Of a stretch of DNA of 64,000 nucleotides, positions 35,434-44,880 are shown in pieces. A program made the translations under genes and the position numbers. The stretch's first letter is position 1, and the number at the start of each line of letters is the position of its first letter. The notes beneath the pieces are model-generated. The model searched no databases and was not told where the DNA came from. It saw nothing but the letters and a program-made list of their open reading frames with translations. The DNA is from Pseudomonas sp. RIT-562 (lineage in GTDB: Bacteria > Pseudomonadota > Gammaproteobacteria > Pseudomonadales > Pseudomonadaceae), in the NCBI RefSeq assembly GCF_026241895.1, contig NZ_JAPJIV010000009.1, forward strand, positions 124,001-188,000. Direction: 5' to 3'.

Positions 35434-35574
35434 CGTAGGAGCCTGGCTTGCCAGCGATGACGGCCGCAAGATCGCCATCGCCGGCAAGCCGGGCTCCTAC
35501 GGGTTTGTGGCGTGGCGCAATTCTGCGAACACCCGCCCAATCTGTAGGAGCTGGCGCAGCCTGCGATCTTTTGA
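35434..35574. repeat. REP palindrome and a second-type REP element
   Basis: Complete inverted pair at 35434-35500 ('cgtaggagcctggcttgcca' versus 'cgccggcaagccgggctcct') followed by a 'ctgtaggagctggcgcagcc' type element at 35542-35574. Confidence 0.8.
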
Positions 35575-35595
35575 CCTTGTTTTGTCAACGCGCCA

Positions 35596-35714
35596 AAAAA
35601 CATCAGCAATGTTTTTAAATGCATAAAAAAACATTTACAAGCAGCATGCATGCTGTGAATATGTCCGTGCGAATTTAAAAAAACAAAATCGCATGCGGCG
35701 CTGATCACGATCAG
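35596..35714. promoter_or_regulatory. AT-rich regulatory region before the peptide ABC operon, with palindromes
   Basis: Contains an AAAAACAT/ATGTTTTT hairpin (35596-35616), a perfect 14-bp palindrome CAGCATGCATGCTG (35642-35655), and CTGATC-AC-GATCAG (35701-35714). It is the A/T-richest part of the neighbourhood and lies in the 369-base gap before the GTG start of the substrate-binding protein. Candidate operators for the island's regulator; not proven. Confidence 0.45.
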
Positions 35715-35796
35715 GCCATAACAAAAACGACATAAACACAGGCTTGAAGCCGGCACTGCCCCTGGCCGGACTTTTCAGCGAAGGAGAACCTCTCCC

Positions 35797-37377
35797 GTGC
35801 ATCGCTTATTGAACCGATCCCTCTGTGTCACCCTGCAAGCCCTCAGTGTGGTTGCACTAGGCGCAGCCTTTGCGCAGGCCCAGGCCGCAGGCACCTTGCG
35901 TGTCGGCCTCAACGCCGATATCCGCAGCACCGAGCCTGGCGTCAACCGTGACGAAAACACCGATACCGTGATGCTGCACATCGTCGAGGGGCTGGTGGCC
36001 CATCGTGAAGATGCCTCGGTTGGCCCATTGCTGGCCCGGGAAGTCCAGGTCTCCGACGATGGCCGTACCTACTCCTTCAAACTGCGCGACGGGGTGCGTT
36101 TCCATAATGGCGCGACGCTGACGGCGGCTGACGTCAAATGGACATGGGAGCACTACCTGAATCCGCAAACCCAGTGGCGCTGCCTGGCGGAGTTCGATGG
36201 TCGCGGCGGGGCAAAAATCACCGGCATCGCTATACCCGATCCCCTGACTGTGGTGTTCACTCTCGACCAGCCGAGCGGGCTGTTCCTGGCGTCCATGTCC
36301 CGCCCGGATTGCGGGGGTGGCGGCATTCTGCACCCGGACTCGGTGGCGGCCGACGGTAAGTGGAAAGCTCCGATCGGAACCGGGCCATTCACCCTCGCCG
36401 AGTGGAAACCCGGCCAATCGGTGGAACTGGCGCGCTTCAAGGACTACAGCGCCAGAGACGATGCAGGTCCGGATGGCTTCACCGGCAAGAAACAGGCGCT
36501 GGTCGACGTGCTGCGCTTCATGATCATTCCCGATGCGTCTTCAGCCAAGGCCGCCTTGCTGTCGAACAACATCGACCTGCTGCCCGACGTCACCGCCAGC
36601 GATGCCCAGGAGCTCAAGGCGCTGCCGGGGGTTCAGGTGTCGGTCAGCCCGATCATGGCGATCTGCGGCCTGCTGTTCCAGACCAACGATCCGTTGCTCA
36701 AGGACGTGCGCATTCGCCAGGCTATCGCCCATTCGCTGGACTACGGACAAATGGTCACGGCCTTGTCCAACGGGCTGTCGGAGCCGAACAACTCGGCCAT
36801 TCCACAGTCCAGCGCCTTCTACGACGCCACCGCGAAGCAGGGCTACAAATATGACCCCGAGCAAGCTCAGCGCCTGTTAAAAGAGGCCGGTTACAAAGGC
36901 CAGCCGATCAAGATGATCGTCAACAAGCGTTACCAGCAGATGTTCGACATGGGCGTACTGAGCCAGGCCATGGCCCAGGGCAGCGGCCTGAACATCGAGA
37001 TGGAAACCCTGGAGTGGGGCACGCAGCTGGAGCGTTACCAGAGCGGCAATTACCAGATGATGTCGTTCTCCTATTCGTCGCGACTGGACCCGGCCCTGGG
37101 ATTCGATTCGCTGATGGGCGACAAGAGCAAGGAGCCGCGCAAGGTCTGGGACAACCCCCAGGCCCAGGGGTTGCTGCGCGAGGCCGTGCGTGAGAGTGAC
37201 ACCGGCAAGCGCCAGGCCTTGTTCGATCAGTTGCACAAGATGATGATTGAGGACACGCCGATGGTGATCATCTACAACGGCACCATCATCGGCGCGTTGC
37301 GCGACAGCGTCCGTGGCTATCACTCCTGGCCGGTGGCCAAGCCACGACTGTGGGGCGTGAGCCTCGCGGCTCAGTAA
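35797..37377 (+). CDS. Peptide-type ABC transporter substrate-binding protein
   Basis: A 526-residue periplasmic binding protein of the oligopeptide/dipeptide (SBP family 5) type. It starts at GTG 35797 with AAGGAGA upstream and has a signal peptide (about 1-31, ...GAAFAQAQA), followed by LRVGLNADIRSTEPGVNRDENTDTVM and the family motif RFHNGATLTAADVKWTWEHYL. It delivers ligand to the permeases encoded next. Peptide-like or amide-linked substrates are expected by family; the actual ligand is unknown, but the downstream enzymes suggest an omega-amino-acid conjugate. Confidence 0.92.
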   Translation: MHRLLNRSLCVTLQALSVVALGAAFAQAQAAGTLRVGLNADIRSTEPGVNRDENTDTVMLHIVEGLVAHREDASVGPLLAREVQVSDDGRTYSFKLRDGVRFHNGATLTAADVKWTWEHYLNPQTQWRCLAEFDGRGGAKITGIAIPDPLTVVFTLDQPSGLFLASMSRPDCGGGGILHPDSVAADGKWKAPIGTGPFTLAEWKPGQSVELARFKDYSARDDAGPDGFTGKKQALVDVLRFMIIPDASSAKAALLSNNIDLLPDVTASDAQELKALPGVQVSVSPIMAICGLLFQTNDPLLKDVRIRQAIAHSLDYGQMVTALSNGLSEPNNSAIPQSSAFYDATAKQGYKYDPEQAQRLLKEAGYKGQPIKMIVNKRYQQMFDMGVLSQAMAQGSGLNIEMETLEWGTQLERYQSGNYQMMSFSYSSRLDPALGFDSLMGDKSKEPRKVWDNPQAQGLLREAVRESDTGKRQALFDQLHKMMIEDTPMVIIYNGTIIGALRDSVRGYHSWPVAKPRLWGVSLAAQ

Positions 37378-37391
37378 GGCGGAGTCTGATC

Positions 37392-38333
37392 ATGTTGCGT
37401 TTTATCCTGCAAAAACTCGGGATGGCGGTGCCGACCCTGTTACTGATTTCAGTGATGGTGTTCGCGTTGATCCGCCTGATTCCCGGTGATCCGGCGCTGC
37501 TGATGCTCGGCGATATGGCCGACCCGCAGAGCCTGGCCGACATGCGTCGCAACCTGGGGCTGGATCACACCTTGGCGACCCAGTTCCTTATCTGGATCAA
37601 GGCTGTGCTCAGCGGTGACCTGGGGTATTCCATCAGCACCAAGCAGGCGGTGTTGCCGCTGATTCTCGAGCGCTTCAGCGTCAGCGCGATCATCGTCCTG
37701 GTCTCGGTGCTGCTGGCCACGCTGATTGCGGTACCGGTTGGCCTGATCGCTGCCTGGAAGCAGAACAGCGCGCTGGACCTCGGTCTGGTCACCACGGCCA
37801 CGCTGCTGTTGTCGATTCCCAGCTTCTGGCTTGGTTTGCTGTTGCTGCACGCCTTCGGCATCAAGCTCGGCTGGCTGCCGGTAGTCGGCTACGTCAGTTT
37901 CGCCCAGGCGCCCTGGCAGGCGATGAGTTACCTGGTGCTGCCGATTGTCACCCTGACGCTGGTGGAGCTGGGCGCGATCACCCGCATGGCCCGGGCGAGC
38001 ACCATCGAAGTCCTGCGCCTGGAGTACATCGCCCATGCCCGCGCCAAAGGTTTGTCCGAACGCGCTGTGCTGTGGCGGCATGCGTTGCCCAATGCCTTTG
38101 CACCGACCTGGACCCTGGTCGGGCTGATTCTCGGCAACCTGCTGGGCGGCATTGCGGTCCTGGAAACCGTGTTCACCCTGCCGGGTATCGGCCGGCTGAT
38201 GGTGGACGCGATCTTTGCCCGCGATTACCCGGTGCTGCAGGGCTGCCTGCTGCTGATCACCTTCATCTATGTGCTGGTCAACCTTTGTGTGGATCTGCTC
38301 TACCCGCTGTTCGATCCAAGGGTGAAGTTATGA
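37392..38333 (+). CDS. Peptide-type ABC transporter permease (DppB-like)
   Basis: A 313-residue integral membrane protein with six hydrophobic helices: MLRFILQKLGMAVPTLLLISVMVFALIRLIPGDPALLML start, and the EAA-type loop EYIAHARAKGLSERAVLWRHALPNAF. It forms half of the translocation pore. GGAG precedes the ATG. It overlaps the next permease by four bases (ATGA). The 3' end is typical (LYPLFDPRVKL). Confidence 0.92.
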   Translation: MLRFILQKLGMAVPTLLLISVMVFALIRLIPGDPALLMLGDMADPQSLADMRRNLGLDHTLATQFLIWIKAVLSGDLGYSISTKQAVLPLILERFSVSAIIVLVSVLLATLIAVPVGLIAAWKQNSALDLGLVTTATLLLSIPSFWLGLLLLHAFGIKLGWLPVVGYVSFAQAPWQAMSYLVLPIVTLTLVELGAITRMARASTIEVLRLEYIAHARAKGLSERAVLWRHALPNAFAPTWTLVGLILGNLLGGIAVLETVFTLPGIGRLMVDAIFARDYPVLQGCLLLITFIYVLVNLCVDLLYPLFDPRVKL

Positions 38334-39205
38334 GTTCGAATCTACCTCTGGCGCCGCTCGCTGGCGCCCCGACCACGCCGGCCAAACGGCGCCGTGCCTG
38401 GCCTGCGGCCAATGCACTGATCGGCGCCAGCCTGTTGCTGATCCTGATCGTCCTGGCCTTGCTGGGACTGGTCTGGACCCCGTTCGACCCGCTGCGCATC
38501 GACTTGCTGTCGCGGTTGCAGGCACCGTCGGCCAGCCACTGGCTGGGCACGGACGAGTTCGGTCGCGACGTGTTCAGCCGGCTGTTGATCGGTGCCCGTA
38601 CCAGCTTGTGGATCAGCCTGCTGACGGTCAGTGTCGCGGTGGTTGCCGGGACGCTGATCGGCATGCTCGCCGGTTATCTGCGGGGTTGGACCGACCGCGT
38701 GCTGATGATGTTCAACGATGCGTTGCTGGCCTTTCCCGGCATCCTCATGGCGCTGGGCATCATGGCGATTATCGGCGCCAGCAAGTACGGGATCGTCCTG
38801 GCGCTGGGCATTGCCTACACGCCCTCGGTGGTGCGCGTAGTGCGCGGCACGGTGCTGTCGCTGCGCGAGCTGGAGTACATCGAAGCGTCGCGGGTGATCG
38901 GCAACTCCGAGCTGTACACCATGCTGCGGCACATCGCCCCCAACTGCCTGGCACCGCTTTGCGTTCTGGCCACCAGCATGTTCGGCTGGGCGTTGCTGTC
39001 GGAAAGCGCCTTGAGCTTCCTTGGCCTGGGTGTACCGCCACCTGCTGCGACCTGGGGCAACATGCTCGCCAGTAGCCGGCCGTATATCGCTTCGGCCAGC
39101 TGGCTGGGAATCTTCCCCGGGCTGTTCATCTGCCTGGCGCTGTTGGCAATCAATCTGTTCGGCGACGCGCTGCGTGATCGTCTCGACCCCCGGATGAGGA
39201 AATGA
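38330..39205 (+). CDS. Peptide-type ABC transporter permease (DppC-like)
   Basis: A 291-residue permease with an N-terminal cytoplasmic Pro/Ala-rich stretch, TM at about 30-50, and the core LGTDEFGRDVFSRLLIGARTSLWISLLTVSVAVVAG. The EAA loop is LEYIEASRVIGNSELYTMLRHIAPNC. Overlaps the upstream permease (ATGA) and the downstream ATPase (ATGA). Long shadow frames exist on the opposite strand, but the family match fixes this one. Confidence 0.92.
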   Translation: MSSNLPLAPLAGAPTTPAKRRRAWPAANALIGASLLLILIVLALLGLVWTPFDPLRIDLLSRLQAPSASHWLGTDEFGRDVFSRLLIGARTSLWISLLTVSVAVVAGTLIGMLAGYLRGWTDRVLMMFNDALLAFPGILMALGIMAIIGASKYGIVLALGIAYTPSVVRVVRGTVLSLRELEYIEASRVIGNSELYTMLRHIAPNCLAPLCVLATSMFGWALLSESALSFLGLGVPPPAATWGNMLASSRPYIASASWLGIFPGLFICLALLAINLFGDALRDRLDPRMRK

Positions 39206-40836
39206 GCATGGCGACTGATACGTTGCTGAGCGTGGAAAACCTGAAAATTCGCGTGGGTGAACACGGCGCGCTGGCGGTTGACGACCTGAGTTTCAGCGTT
39301 GCGCCAGGCGAGATCGTCGCCCTGGTTGGCGAGTCGGGCAGCGGCAAGACCATGGCTGCCCGCGCGGCGATCGGCCTGCTGCCGCTGCCGATGCAAGCGT
39401 GTGGCGGGCGCCTGGAGTTCCAGGGGCGTGATCTGGTGGGTCTCGACACCGCACAGCTGCGGGCTATTCGCGGAGCGAGCATTGGCATGGTGTTCCAGGA
39501 GCCGATGGTGTCGCTCAACCCGGCGCTGAAAATCGGCCAGCAGATGAGCGAAGCGCTGCAATTGCACACCGACCTTAACGCCGCGCAGATCCGCGAGCGC
39601 TGCGTCACGATGCTGCAGCGCATCGGCATCCAGGACGCCGAGCGTTGCCTGGGCTCTTATCCGCACCAGTTCTCCGGCGGCATGCGCCAACGGATCATGC
39701 TGGCGTCGGTCATGCTGCTGCGTCCGGCATTGCTGATCGCCGACGAGCCGACCACTGCCCTCGATTGCCTGGCGCAACTGGACGTGATCGAGCTGATGCT
39801 GGAGCTCACCCGGGAGCAGGGCACGGCGATCCTGTTCATCAGCCATGACTTGTCGCTCGTAGCCCGCTACGCCCACAAAGTGGTGGTGATGCGCCACGGC
39901 AAATCGGTGGAGCAGGGCACGATCCAGGACATCCTCCTGGCTCCGAAGGCCGAGTACACCCGCCAGTTACTCGAAGCTCTGCCGCGGCGTGGAACGCTCG
40001 CGCCATTACCGGCCAGCGACGGACCCTTGGTGGAAGTCGACCAGGTGTGCATCGAACATCCCGGGCCGACTTCGTTCTGGGGCAAGCGCCACTACAAACG
40101 CGTGGTGCACTCGGCCAGCCTGGCGATTGCGCCCGGCGAGACCCTGGCACTGGTGGGCGGCAGCGGCTCTGGCAAGACCACCCTCGGGCGCTCGCTGGTG
40201 GGGCTGATCAAACCTTGCGCCGGGGCGATTCGCTTCAAGGGCGTGGACATCCTCAAGGCCGCGAACCGGACCCATCGGCTGCAATGCCAGATGATCTTCC
40301 AGGACCCTTATTCGTCGCTGAACCCACGGATGAAAATCGGCGAGATCCTGGCCGAGCCGTTGCGCCACGAACCGGCGCTGAACGCTGCCCAGCGCCGCGA
40401 GCGAGTGGCGCAGACGCTGCGGGACGTCGGCCTTGCCGAGCAGTTCATCGAGCGTTTCCCCCATCAGCTCTCAGGTGGTCAGCGCCAGCGCGTAGCCATC
40501 GGCCGGGCGCTGGTGCGTCATCCGCAACTGGTGATCGCCGATGAACCGATTTCCGCCCTCGACATGACGATCCAGAAGCAGATCCTCGAACTGTTCGAGC
40601 GCCTGCAGGCGCAGTACGGATTCGCCTGCCTGTTCATCTCCCATGACTTGGCGGCGGTGGAGCGCATTGCTCACCGTGTCGCCGTGATGCACCAGGGGCA
40701 AGTGGTGGAAGTGGGCGGCCGCGAACAGATCTTCGACCACCCGCAGCATCCCTATACCCGCCAGCTGCTGGCGGCGGCGAGCCCGCTGGAAAAACTGGTC
40801 GACGGCGGTTACCGAATACGACCGGCGAACTTTTGA
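39202..40836 (+). CDS. Peptide-type ABC transporter dual ATPase (DppD and DppF fused)
   Basis: A single 544-residue chain carrying two complete ABC ATPases. Half one (residues about 8-250): Walker A GESGSGKT, signature FSGGMRQR, Walker B LLIADEPTTALD. Half two (about 275-520): GGSGSGKTT, LSGGQRQR, LVIADEPISALD. In E. coli these are separate DppD and DppF proteins; here they are fused, as also seen in some other peptide transporter operons. The C-terminal Dpp-type tail (DHPQHPYTRQLLAAASPL) is retained. It completes the importer with SBP and two permeases. Confidence 0.93.
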   Translation: MSMATDTLLSVENLKIRVGEHGALAVDDLSFSVAPGEIVALVGESGSGKTMAARAAIGLLPLPMQACGGRLEFQGRDLVGLDTAQLRAIRGASIGMVFQEPMVSLNPALKIGQQMSEALQLHTDLNAAQIRERCVTMLQRIGIQDAERCLGSYPHQFSGGMRQRIMLASVMLLRPALLIADEPTTALDCLAQLDVIELMLELTREQGTAILFISHDLSLVARYAHKVVVMRHGKSVEQGTIQDILLAPKAEYTRQLLEALPRRGTLAPLPASDGPLVEVDQVCIEHPGPTSFWGKRHYKRVVHSASLAIAPGETLALVGGSGSGKTTLGRSLVGLIKPCAGAIRFKGVDILKAANRTHRLQCQMIFQDPYSSLNPRMKIGEILAEPLRHEPALNAAQRRERVAQTLRDVGLAEQFIERFPHQLSGGQRQRVAIGRALVRHPQLVIADEPISALDMTIQKQILELFERLQAQYGFACLFISHDLAAVERIAHRVAVMHQGQVVEVGGREQIFDHPQHPYTRQLLAAASPLEKLVDGGYRIRPANF

Positions 40837-40859
40837 TTTAACCCCCTGACGGCACCCGG

Positions 40860-40882
40860 CACGCCAACTCGAAACTGGCGTG
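40860..40882. other. Small intercistronic hairpin between ATPase and porin genes
   Basis: CACGCCA (40860-40866) and TGGCGTG (40876-40882) flank a 9-base loop. No T run follows, so it may stabilise or attenuate rather than terminate the message. Confidence 0.4.
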
Positions 40883-40951
40883 AAGGGGCAAGTCATGCCC
40901 GAAAAACAATAAGACCTACTCACTTATCACGACTGCCAGGAGCCAAGAACA

Positions 40952-42235
40952 ATGCATAACAATCACCTCAAGCTGATCTTCAAAAGCGTCGGCCTGACGG
41001 GCGCCGGCCTGCTGTGCGCCCCGGCCCAGGCTGACTTCATCAAGGACAGCAAGGCTGACCTGGAACTGAAGAACTACTACTTCAACCGTGATTACCGCGA
41101 AGACGCCGGGCAATCCAAGCGCGAGGAATGGGCCCAGGGTTTCATCCTCAACCTGAAATCGGGATTCACCGAAGGTACAGTCGGTTTCGGCGTCGACGCG
41201 GTCGGCATGCTTGGCCTGAAACTCGACTCCAGTCCCGACCGTTCAGGCTCCGGCCTGCTGTCGCGAGACAACGAACCCGAGCCTGGGCAGCCGAGTTACG
41301 TCAAGCGCGCCCATGACGAATATTCCAAGCTCGGGGTGACCGGCAAGGTGCGCTTTGCCAAGAGCGAATTGCGCAGCGGTTACCTGGTGCCGGACCTGCC
41401 GACCTTGCAACCGAACACCAGCCGGCTGTTCCCGCAGACCTTTCGCGGTACCCAGGTGACGTCGGCGGATGTCACGGGCCTGAGCCTCACCGGTGGCCAG
41501 ATCGACCGGACCAAACAGCGCGAGTCGACCGATTATGAGGACATGGGGCTGACCGGACAGAGCGGCGCCTACAAGAGCTCGGCCAAGAGTGATCAGTTCC
41601 GCTTCATGGGCGGCGATTACAAGGTCAATCCGAACCTCACGCTGACCTATCACTTCGCCCAGCTGGAGGACATCTATCAGCAGCATTACGTGGGGCTGAA
41701 AAACAGTTTTGCCCTGGGCGGCGGCGTATTGAAGAGTGACATTCGTTACTTCGATGCGGACAAGGCGGGCGCGGGGCTGGCGGGCAAGGTCGACAACCGT
41801 GCGCTGAGTACTCGGGTCGCCTACAGCTACAAGGGCCACAGCCTGGGCGGAGGGTATCAGGAGCAATTTGGCGATACGCCGTTCACTTATGTCGATGGCA
41901 CCAACACCTATCTGTTTTCCGAGTACCAGCTGAGTAATTTTTCCCAGACCAACGAGCGGGTGTGGCATGCGCGCTATGACTTCGACTTCGCAGCTCTGGG
42001 CGTTCCAGGGCTGACGTTCTCGACCCGCTGGGCTAAAGGCGATCAGGCCCAGGTGTTGGGTTTTGCCGGGGAGGGGCGTGAGTGGGAGCGTGATATCGAC
42101 CTGGGGTATGTGTTCCAGTCCGGCGCGCTCAAGGGCGTGTCGCTGCGCTGGCGTAACGGGATGAGCAAGGCCAACTACCTGCGCGATATGAACGAAAACC
42201 GCGTGATCGTCGGCTACACCGTGGCGCTGTGGTAA
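40952..42235 (+). CDS. OprD-family outer membrane porin
   Basis: A 427-residue beta-barrel porin of the OprD family, normal length. Signal peptide (about residues 1-27, ...CAPAQA), then DFIKDSKADLELKNYYFNRDY, the classic OprD beginning, and family motifs GKVRFAKSELRSGYLVPDLPTLQPNTSRLFPQTFRGTQV and ERDIDLGYVFQSGALKGVSLRWRN. OprD porins import small peptides, basic amino acids or carboxylates. The gene is directly downstream of the peptide ABC genes, suggesting it supplies their substrate across the outer membrane. AGGAG precedes the ATG. Confidence 0.93.
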   Translation: MHNNHLKLIFKSVGLTGAGLLCAPAQADFIKDSKADLELKNYYFNRDYREDAGQSKREEWAQGFILNLKSGFTEGTVGFGVDAVGMLGLKLDSSPDRSGSGLLSRDNEPEPGQPSYVKRAHDEYSKLGVTGKVRFAKSELRSGYLVPDLPTLQPNTSRLFPQTFRGTQVTSADVTGLSLTGGQIDRTKQRESTDYEDMGLTGQSGAYKSSAKSDQFRFMGGDYKVNPNLTLTYHFAQLEDIYQQHYVGLKNSFALGGGVLKSDIRYFDADKAGAGLAGKVDNRALSTRVAYSYKGHSLGGGYQEQFGDTPFTYVDGTNTYLFSEYQLSNFSQTNERVWHARYDFDFAALGVPGLTFSTRWAKGDQAQVLGFAGEGREWERDIDLGYVFQSGALKGVSLRWRNGMSKANYLRDMNENRVIVGYTVALW

Positions 42236-42282
42236 TGAGCCTGCCGAGCGCGGTCAAAAAATCTTTGGCGGCTCGTGCGGGC

Positions 42283-43161
42283 TTAAGCCTTGTTGCGCGC
42301 CACGCCCATTTTGCTGGCGACTTCCAGATGCCGATGCAGCAGGGTCGACGCCCATTCGTTGTCGCCCTGTTCCAGCGCATCAAGAATCGCCAGGTGCTCG
42401 CGGCAGGAGACTTTGACCCGCTCGACGTTGCTCGCCGAATGGAACTCGGTCAGGCGTCGCAGGCGGTTCTGTTGCTGGATCGCCTGCAGGATGTAGCTAT
42501 TGCCGGAAGCGGCCGCCAACAGCTCGTGAAACTCGGCATTGCACTCAAAAAAGCGCTGACCGTCGACCTGGCCTTCAAGCAGTTCCAGCTGGCGCTCCCG
42601 GCATCGACGGAACTGCTCGGGGTTGACCTTGAAGGTCGGCTCCAGCAGCCCCGAGGGCTCGAGCAGCATACGAAAGCGATAACTCTCGAAGCGCGTTTGC
42701 GCACTGCTCAGGGTCGGCAGGAACAACCAGCCGTGACCATGCCGGCGCTGCATCACGCCCTCATCGGAGAGCCGCAGCAGGCAACGCCGCAGCACGCTTT
42801 TACCGACCCCATAACGGCGCAGCAGGTCGCTTTCGGAGATCTGGTCGGGCAGCACCTGATTCAGCCGGTCGTCAATCAGGCGCGTGTACAGCTCGTCTTC
42901 CTCGTTATGCAGTTCACTGGCCTGCTGCGCAAGCCCGCTGGCCGTCTGCAATGGCACCCGAAAGCCCTGTTGCGGCAGGGGTTCGATCAACTGCTGCTGC
43001 GCCAGGTACGACAGCGCGCTGCGGATCGGCGAGCGGGACACGCCCAGGCGCTGGGTCAGCTCGACTTCCTTCAGATGGGTACCGGGTTGCAGGTCGCCCG
43101 ACTGGATGGCGGAAAGGATCTGGCCGGCGACTTTGGTCTGCAGCGAGGTGAGTTGAGACAT
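42283..43161 (-). CDS. GntR-family (FCD) regulator with two winged-HTH domains
   Basis: A 292-residue regulator. The N-terminal wHTH (about residues 10-68: GTHLKEVELTQRLGVSRSPIRSALSYLAQQQLI) is followed by a second HTH-like segment (about 88-147: LYTRLIDDRLNQVLPDQISESDLLRRYGVGKSVLRRCLLRLSDEGV). The C-terminal part is an FCD-like helical domain with conserved His residues (EFHELLAAAS, EHLAILDALEQGDNEWASTLLHRHLE). Normal GntR/FCD proteins have one wHTH and about 230 residues, so this is an extended form. It is divergent from the hydrolase gene and encoded between the porin and the catabolic genes; it is the likely repressor of the locus. Confidence 0.88.
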   Translation of the reverse strand: MSQLTSLQTKVAGQILSAIQSGDLQPGTHLKEVELTQRLGVSRSPIRSALSYLAQQQLIEPLPQQGFRVPLQTASGLAQQASELHNEEDELYTRLIDDRLNQVLPDQISESDLLRRYGVGKSVLRRCLLRLSDEGVMQRRHGHGWLFLPTLSSAQTRFESYRFRMLLEPSGLLEPTFKVNPEQFRRCRERQLELLEGQVDGQRFFECNAEFHELLAAASGNSYILQAIQQQNRLRRLTEFHSASNVERVKVSCREHLAILDALEQGDNEWASTLLHRHLEVASKMGVARNKA

Positions 43162-43250
43162 GGCGCTTAGTCGTTCCTGTGACAGGGGAAGGCAAGGATA
43201 CCCGAAAACTTCGGCACGCTTCGCTGTGCCAGAGGCTGAATTATAAGCGG

Positions 43251-43306
43251 TTCAAATACATTCATGCAGTGATAGACACCACCACAGCTGTATTATTTCA
43301 AATATA
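43251..43306. promoter_or_regulatory. Candidate regulatory region between gntR-like and hydrolase genes
   Basis: TTCAAATACA (43251-43260) and TTCAAATATA (43297-43306) are direct near-repeats, with the palindrome ACAGCTGT (43284-43291) between. This is the shared 190-base divergent region, a natural place for the GntR operator. Confidence 0.4.
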
Positions 43307-43351
43307 AAAACATTGCTGTCGCGTTTACGGCAATTTCAAGGAAACTTCGTG

Positions 43352-44851
43352 ATGACCTATGTACCTCTGCCCAGAGCCCTGCCGCAAGAACGAGGCGTCG
43401 ATCCTCGGGGGATTGTCGATTTTCTCTCGGCGGTCGACGACGCCGGGATCGAGCTGCACAGCTTCATGCTCTATCGCCAGGGTGCAGTGGTGGCGGAGGC
43501 GTTCTGGCAGCCGTATTCGGCTCGACGCATGCACGTGCAGCATTCGGCGACCAAGAGTTGGACGGCCACCGCCGTGGGTTTGCTGGTCGACGATGGCCGG
43601 CTGAAGCTCGATGACAAGGTCGTCAGCTTTTTTCCCGAGCTGTGCCCGCCACACATCAGCGCCAACCTCGCCGCCATGACCGTCGAAGACCTGCTGACCA
43701 TGCGCACCGGTCATCGGCGGGGCATTTCCGGTGGCGCCTGGCGCAATCTGCAGAGCAGCTGGGTTGAAGCTTTTCTGCAGGAGCCGGTGGACGAACCGCC
43801 AGGCCAGTCGTTCATCTACAGCAGCGCCTCAAGCTTCATGCTCTCGGCCATCGTCACCCGGGTGAGCGGGCAAACCATGCAGGCCTTGATGGATGAACGC
43901 ATCCTGGATTTTCTCGGGCTGGACAAACTGGAGTGGGATCTCGCCCCAGGCGGATACAACTCCGGCGGTAATGGCCTGAGCTGCACCACCGAAGATTCAC
44001 TGAAATTCGGCGTGCTGCATTTGCACCAGGGCCAGTGGCAGGGCCGGCAGTTGCTGTCGCCGCAGTGGATCGCGCAAGCCACGCGCAACCAGGTCGAAGA
44101 CGTCTGGATGGGTGAATTCGATGGCAAGCAGTACCTGCCGCGTGACAAGAACGCCGCCAGTGAAGCGCAGCGCGAAGGTTATGGCTATCAGTGGTGGATG
44201 ACCCGCCATGGCGGTTACTACGCCTCTGGGGTGTTCGGCCAGTACTGCATGGTGCTGCCTGATCAGGACACGGTGCTGGCCTTTACCTGTGGCCTGCAAC
44301 TGGGCGAGCGGCGGTTGCAAGGGGCGATCTGGGAACACCTGTTCCCGGCGCTCGGGCGTGAGAGTGCCAATCCCGAACCTGCCCAGGCGCACCTGCAGTC
44401 GCTGATCGAGGGCCTGCGCTTACCCACGCTGCAAGGCCTGTGCGAATCACCCCAGGCCCAAGCGCTGCAAGGTCGTTACGCGATCGAGCCGAACGAGGAT
44501 GGCGTGAAGGAAATCGGCTTCGAGTTTGACCATGGCGAATGCGCTTTCAGCCTGGTCGATCATCGCGGCACCCATCGTCTGCGAGTCGGTTTTCAGCAAC
44601 CGTTGGAATCCATCACCAGCCTTACCGGCAACTACTTGCATCACCAGTACCAGCCGGAGCACACCCCGGTCATCGCCCATGGGCGCTGGACGCCAGAAGG
44701 GGAGCTGCGAATGGACTGGCGCTTCGTCGAAACCGCCTTTGGCGACCATGTCCGCTGTCGCCTGGAGGAGGGGCGCCTGCTGTTCGATCGCGGCGTCAAC
44801 ACCAATGCCGGCTCGATGCAGCGCCCGACACTGACCGGAACACGCATCTGA
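43352..44851 (+). CDS. Serine hydrolase of the class C beta-lactamase/6-aminohexanoate-dimer-hydrolase-like family
   Basis: A 499-residue penicillin-recognising-fold hydrolase. The nucleophile motif SxxK is Ser65-Ala-Thr-Lys68 (QHSATKSW), followed by GLLVDDGRLKLDDKVVSFFPEL, the YSSASSFML segment in the Y-x-N position, and a late H-G-G (MTRHGGYYASGVFG). There is no export signal, so it appears cytoplasmic. Family members include esterases, D-aminopeptidases and NylB-type linear amide hydrolases; the extra C-terminal domain (about 350-499) is unusual in length. It is followed directly by an aminotransferase and an aldehyde dehydrogenase, pointing to hydrolysis of an amide-linked omega-amino acid. 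Confidence 0.82.
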   Translation: MTYVPLPRALPQERGVDPRGIVDFLSAVDDAGIELHSFMLYRQGAVVAEAFWQPYSARRMHVQHSATKSWTATAVGLLVDDGRLKLDDKVVSFFPELCPPHISANLAAMTVEDLLTMRTGHRRGISGGAWRNLQSSWVEAFLQEPVDEPPGQSFIYSSASSFMLSAIVTRVSGQTMQALMDERILDFLGLDKLEWDLAPGGYNSGGNGLSCTTEDSLKFGVLHLHQGQWQGRQLLSPQWIAQATRNQVEDVWMGEFDGKQYLPRDKNAASEAQREGYGYQWWMTRHGGYYASGVFGQYCMVLPDQDTVLAFTCGLQLGERRLQGAIWEHLFPALGRESANPEPAQAHLQSLIEGLRLPTLQGLCESPQAQALQGRYAIEPNEDGVKEIGFEFDHGECAFSLVDHRGTHRLRVGFQQPLESITSLTGNYLHHQYQPEHTPVIAHGRWTPEGELRMDWRFVETAFGDHVRCRLEEGRLLFDRGVNTNAGSMQRPTLTGTRI

Positions 44852-44880
44852 CCTTTTTTTGATTCAACGGAGCACAGTAG

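Noticed and set aside
33826..35487. A 553-codon frame antisense to the chemoreceptor
   Set aside because: Low-complexity His/Gln/Arg-rich translation with no start signal; caused by third-position G+C of the real gene.
35686..35700. A further OhrR-like site (ATCGCATGCGG) before the peptide importer
   Set aside because: Only part of the palindrome is conserved and the gene has no peroxide link, so chance is likely.
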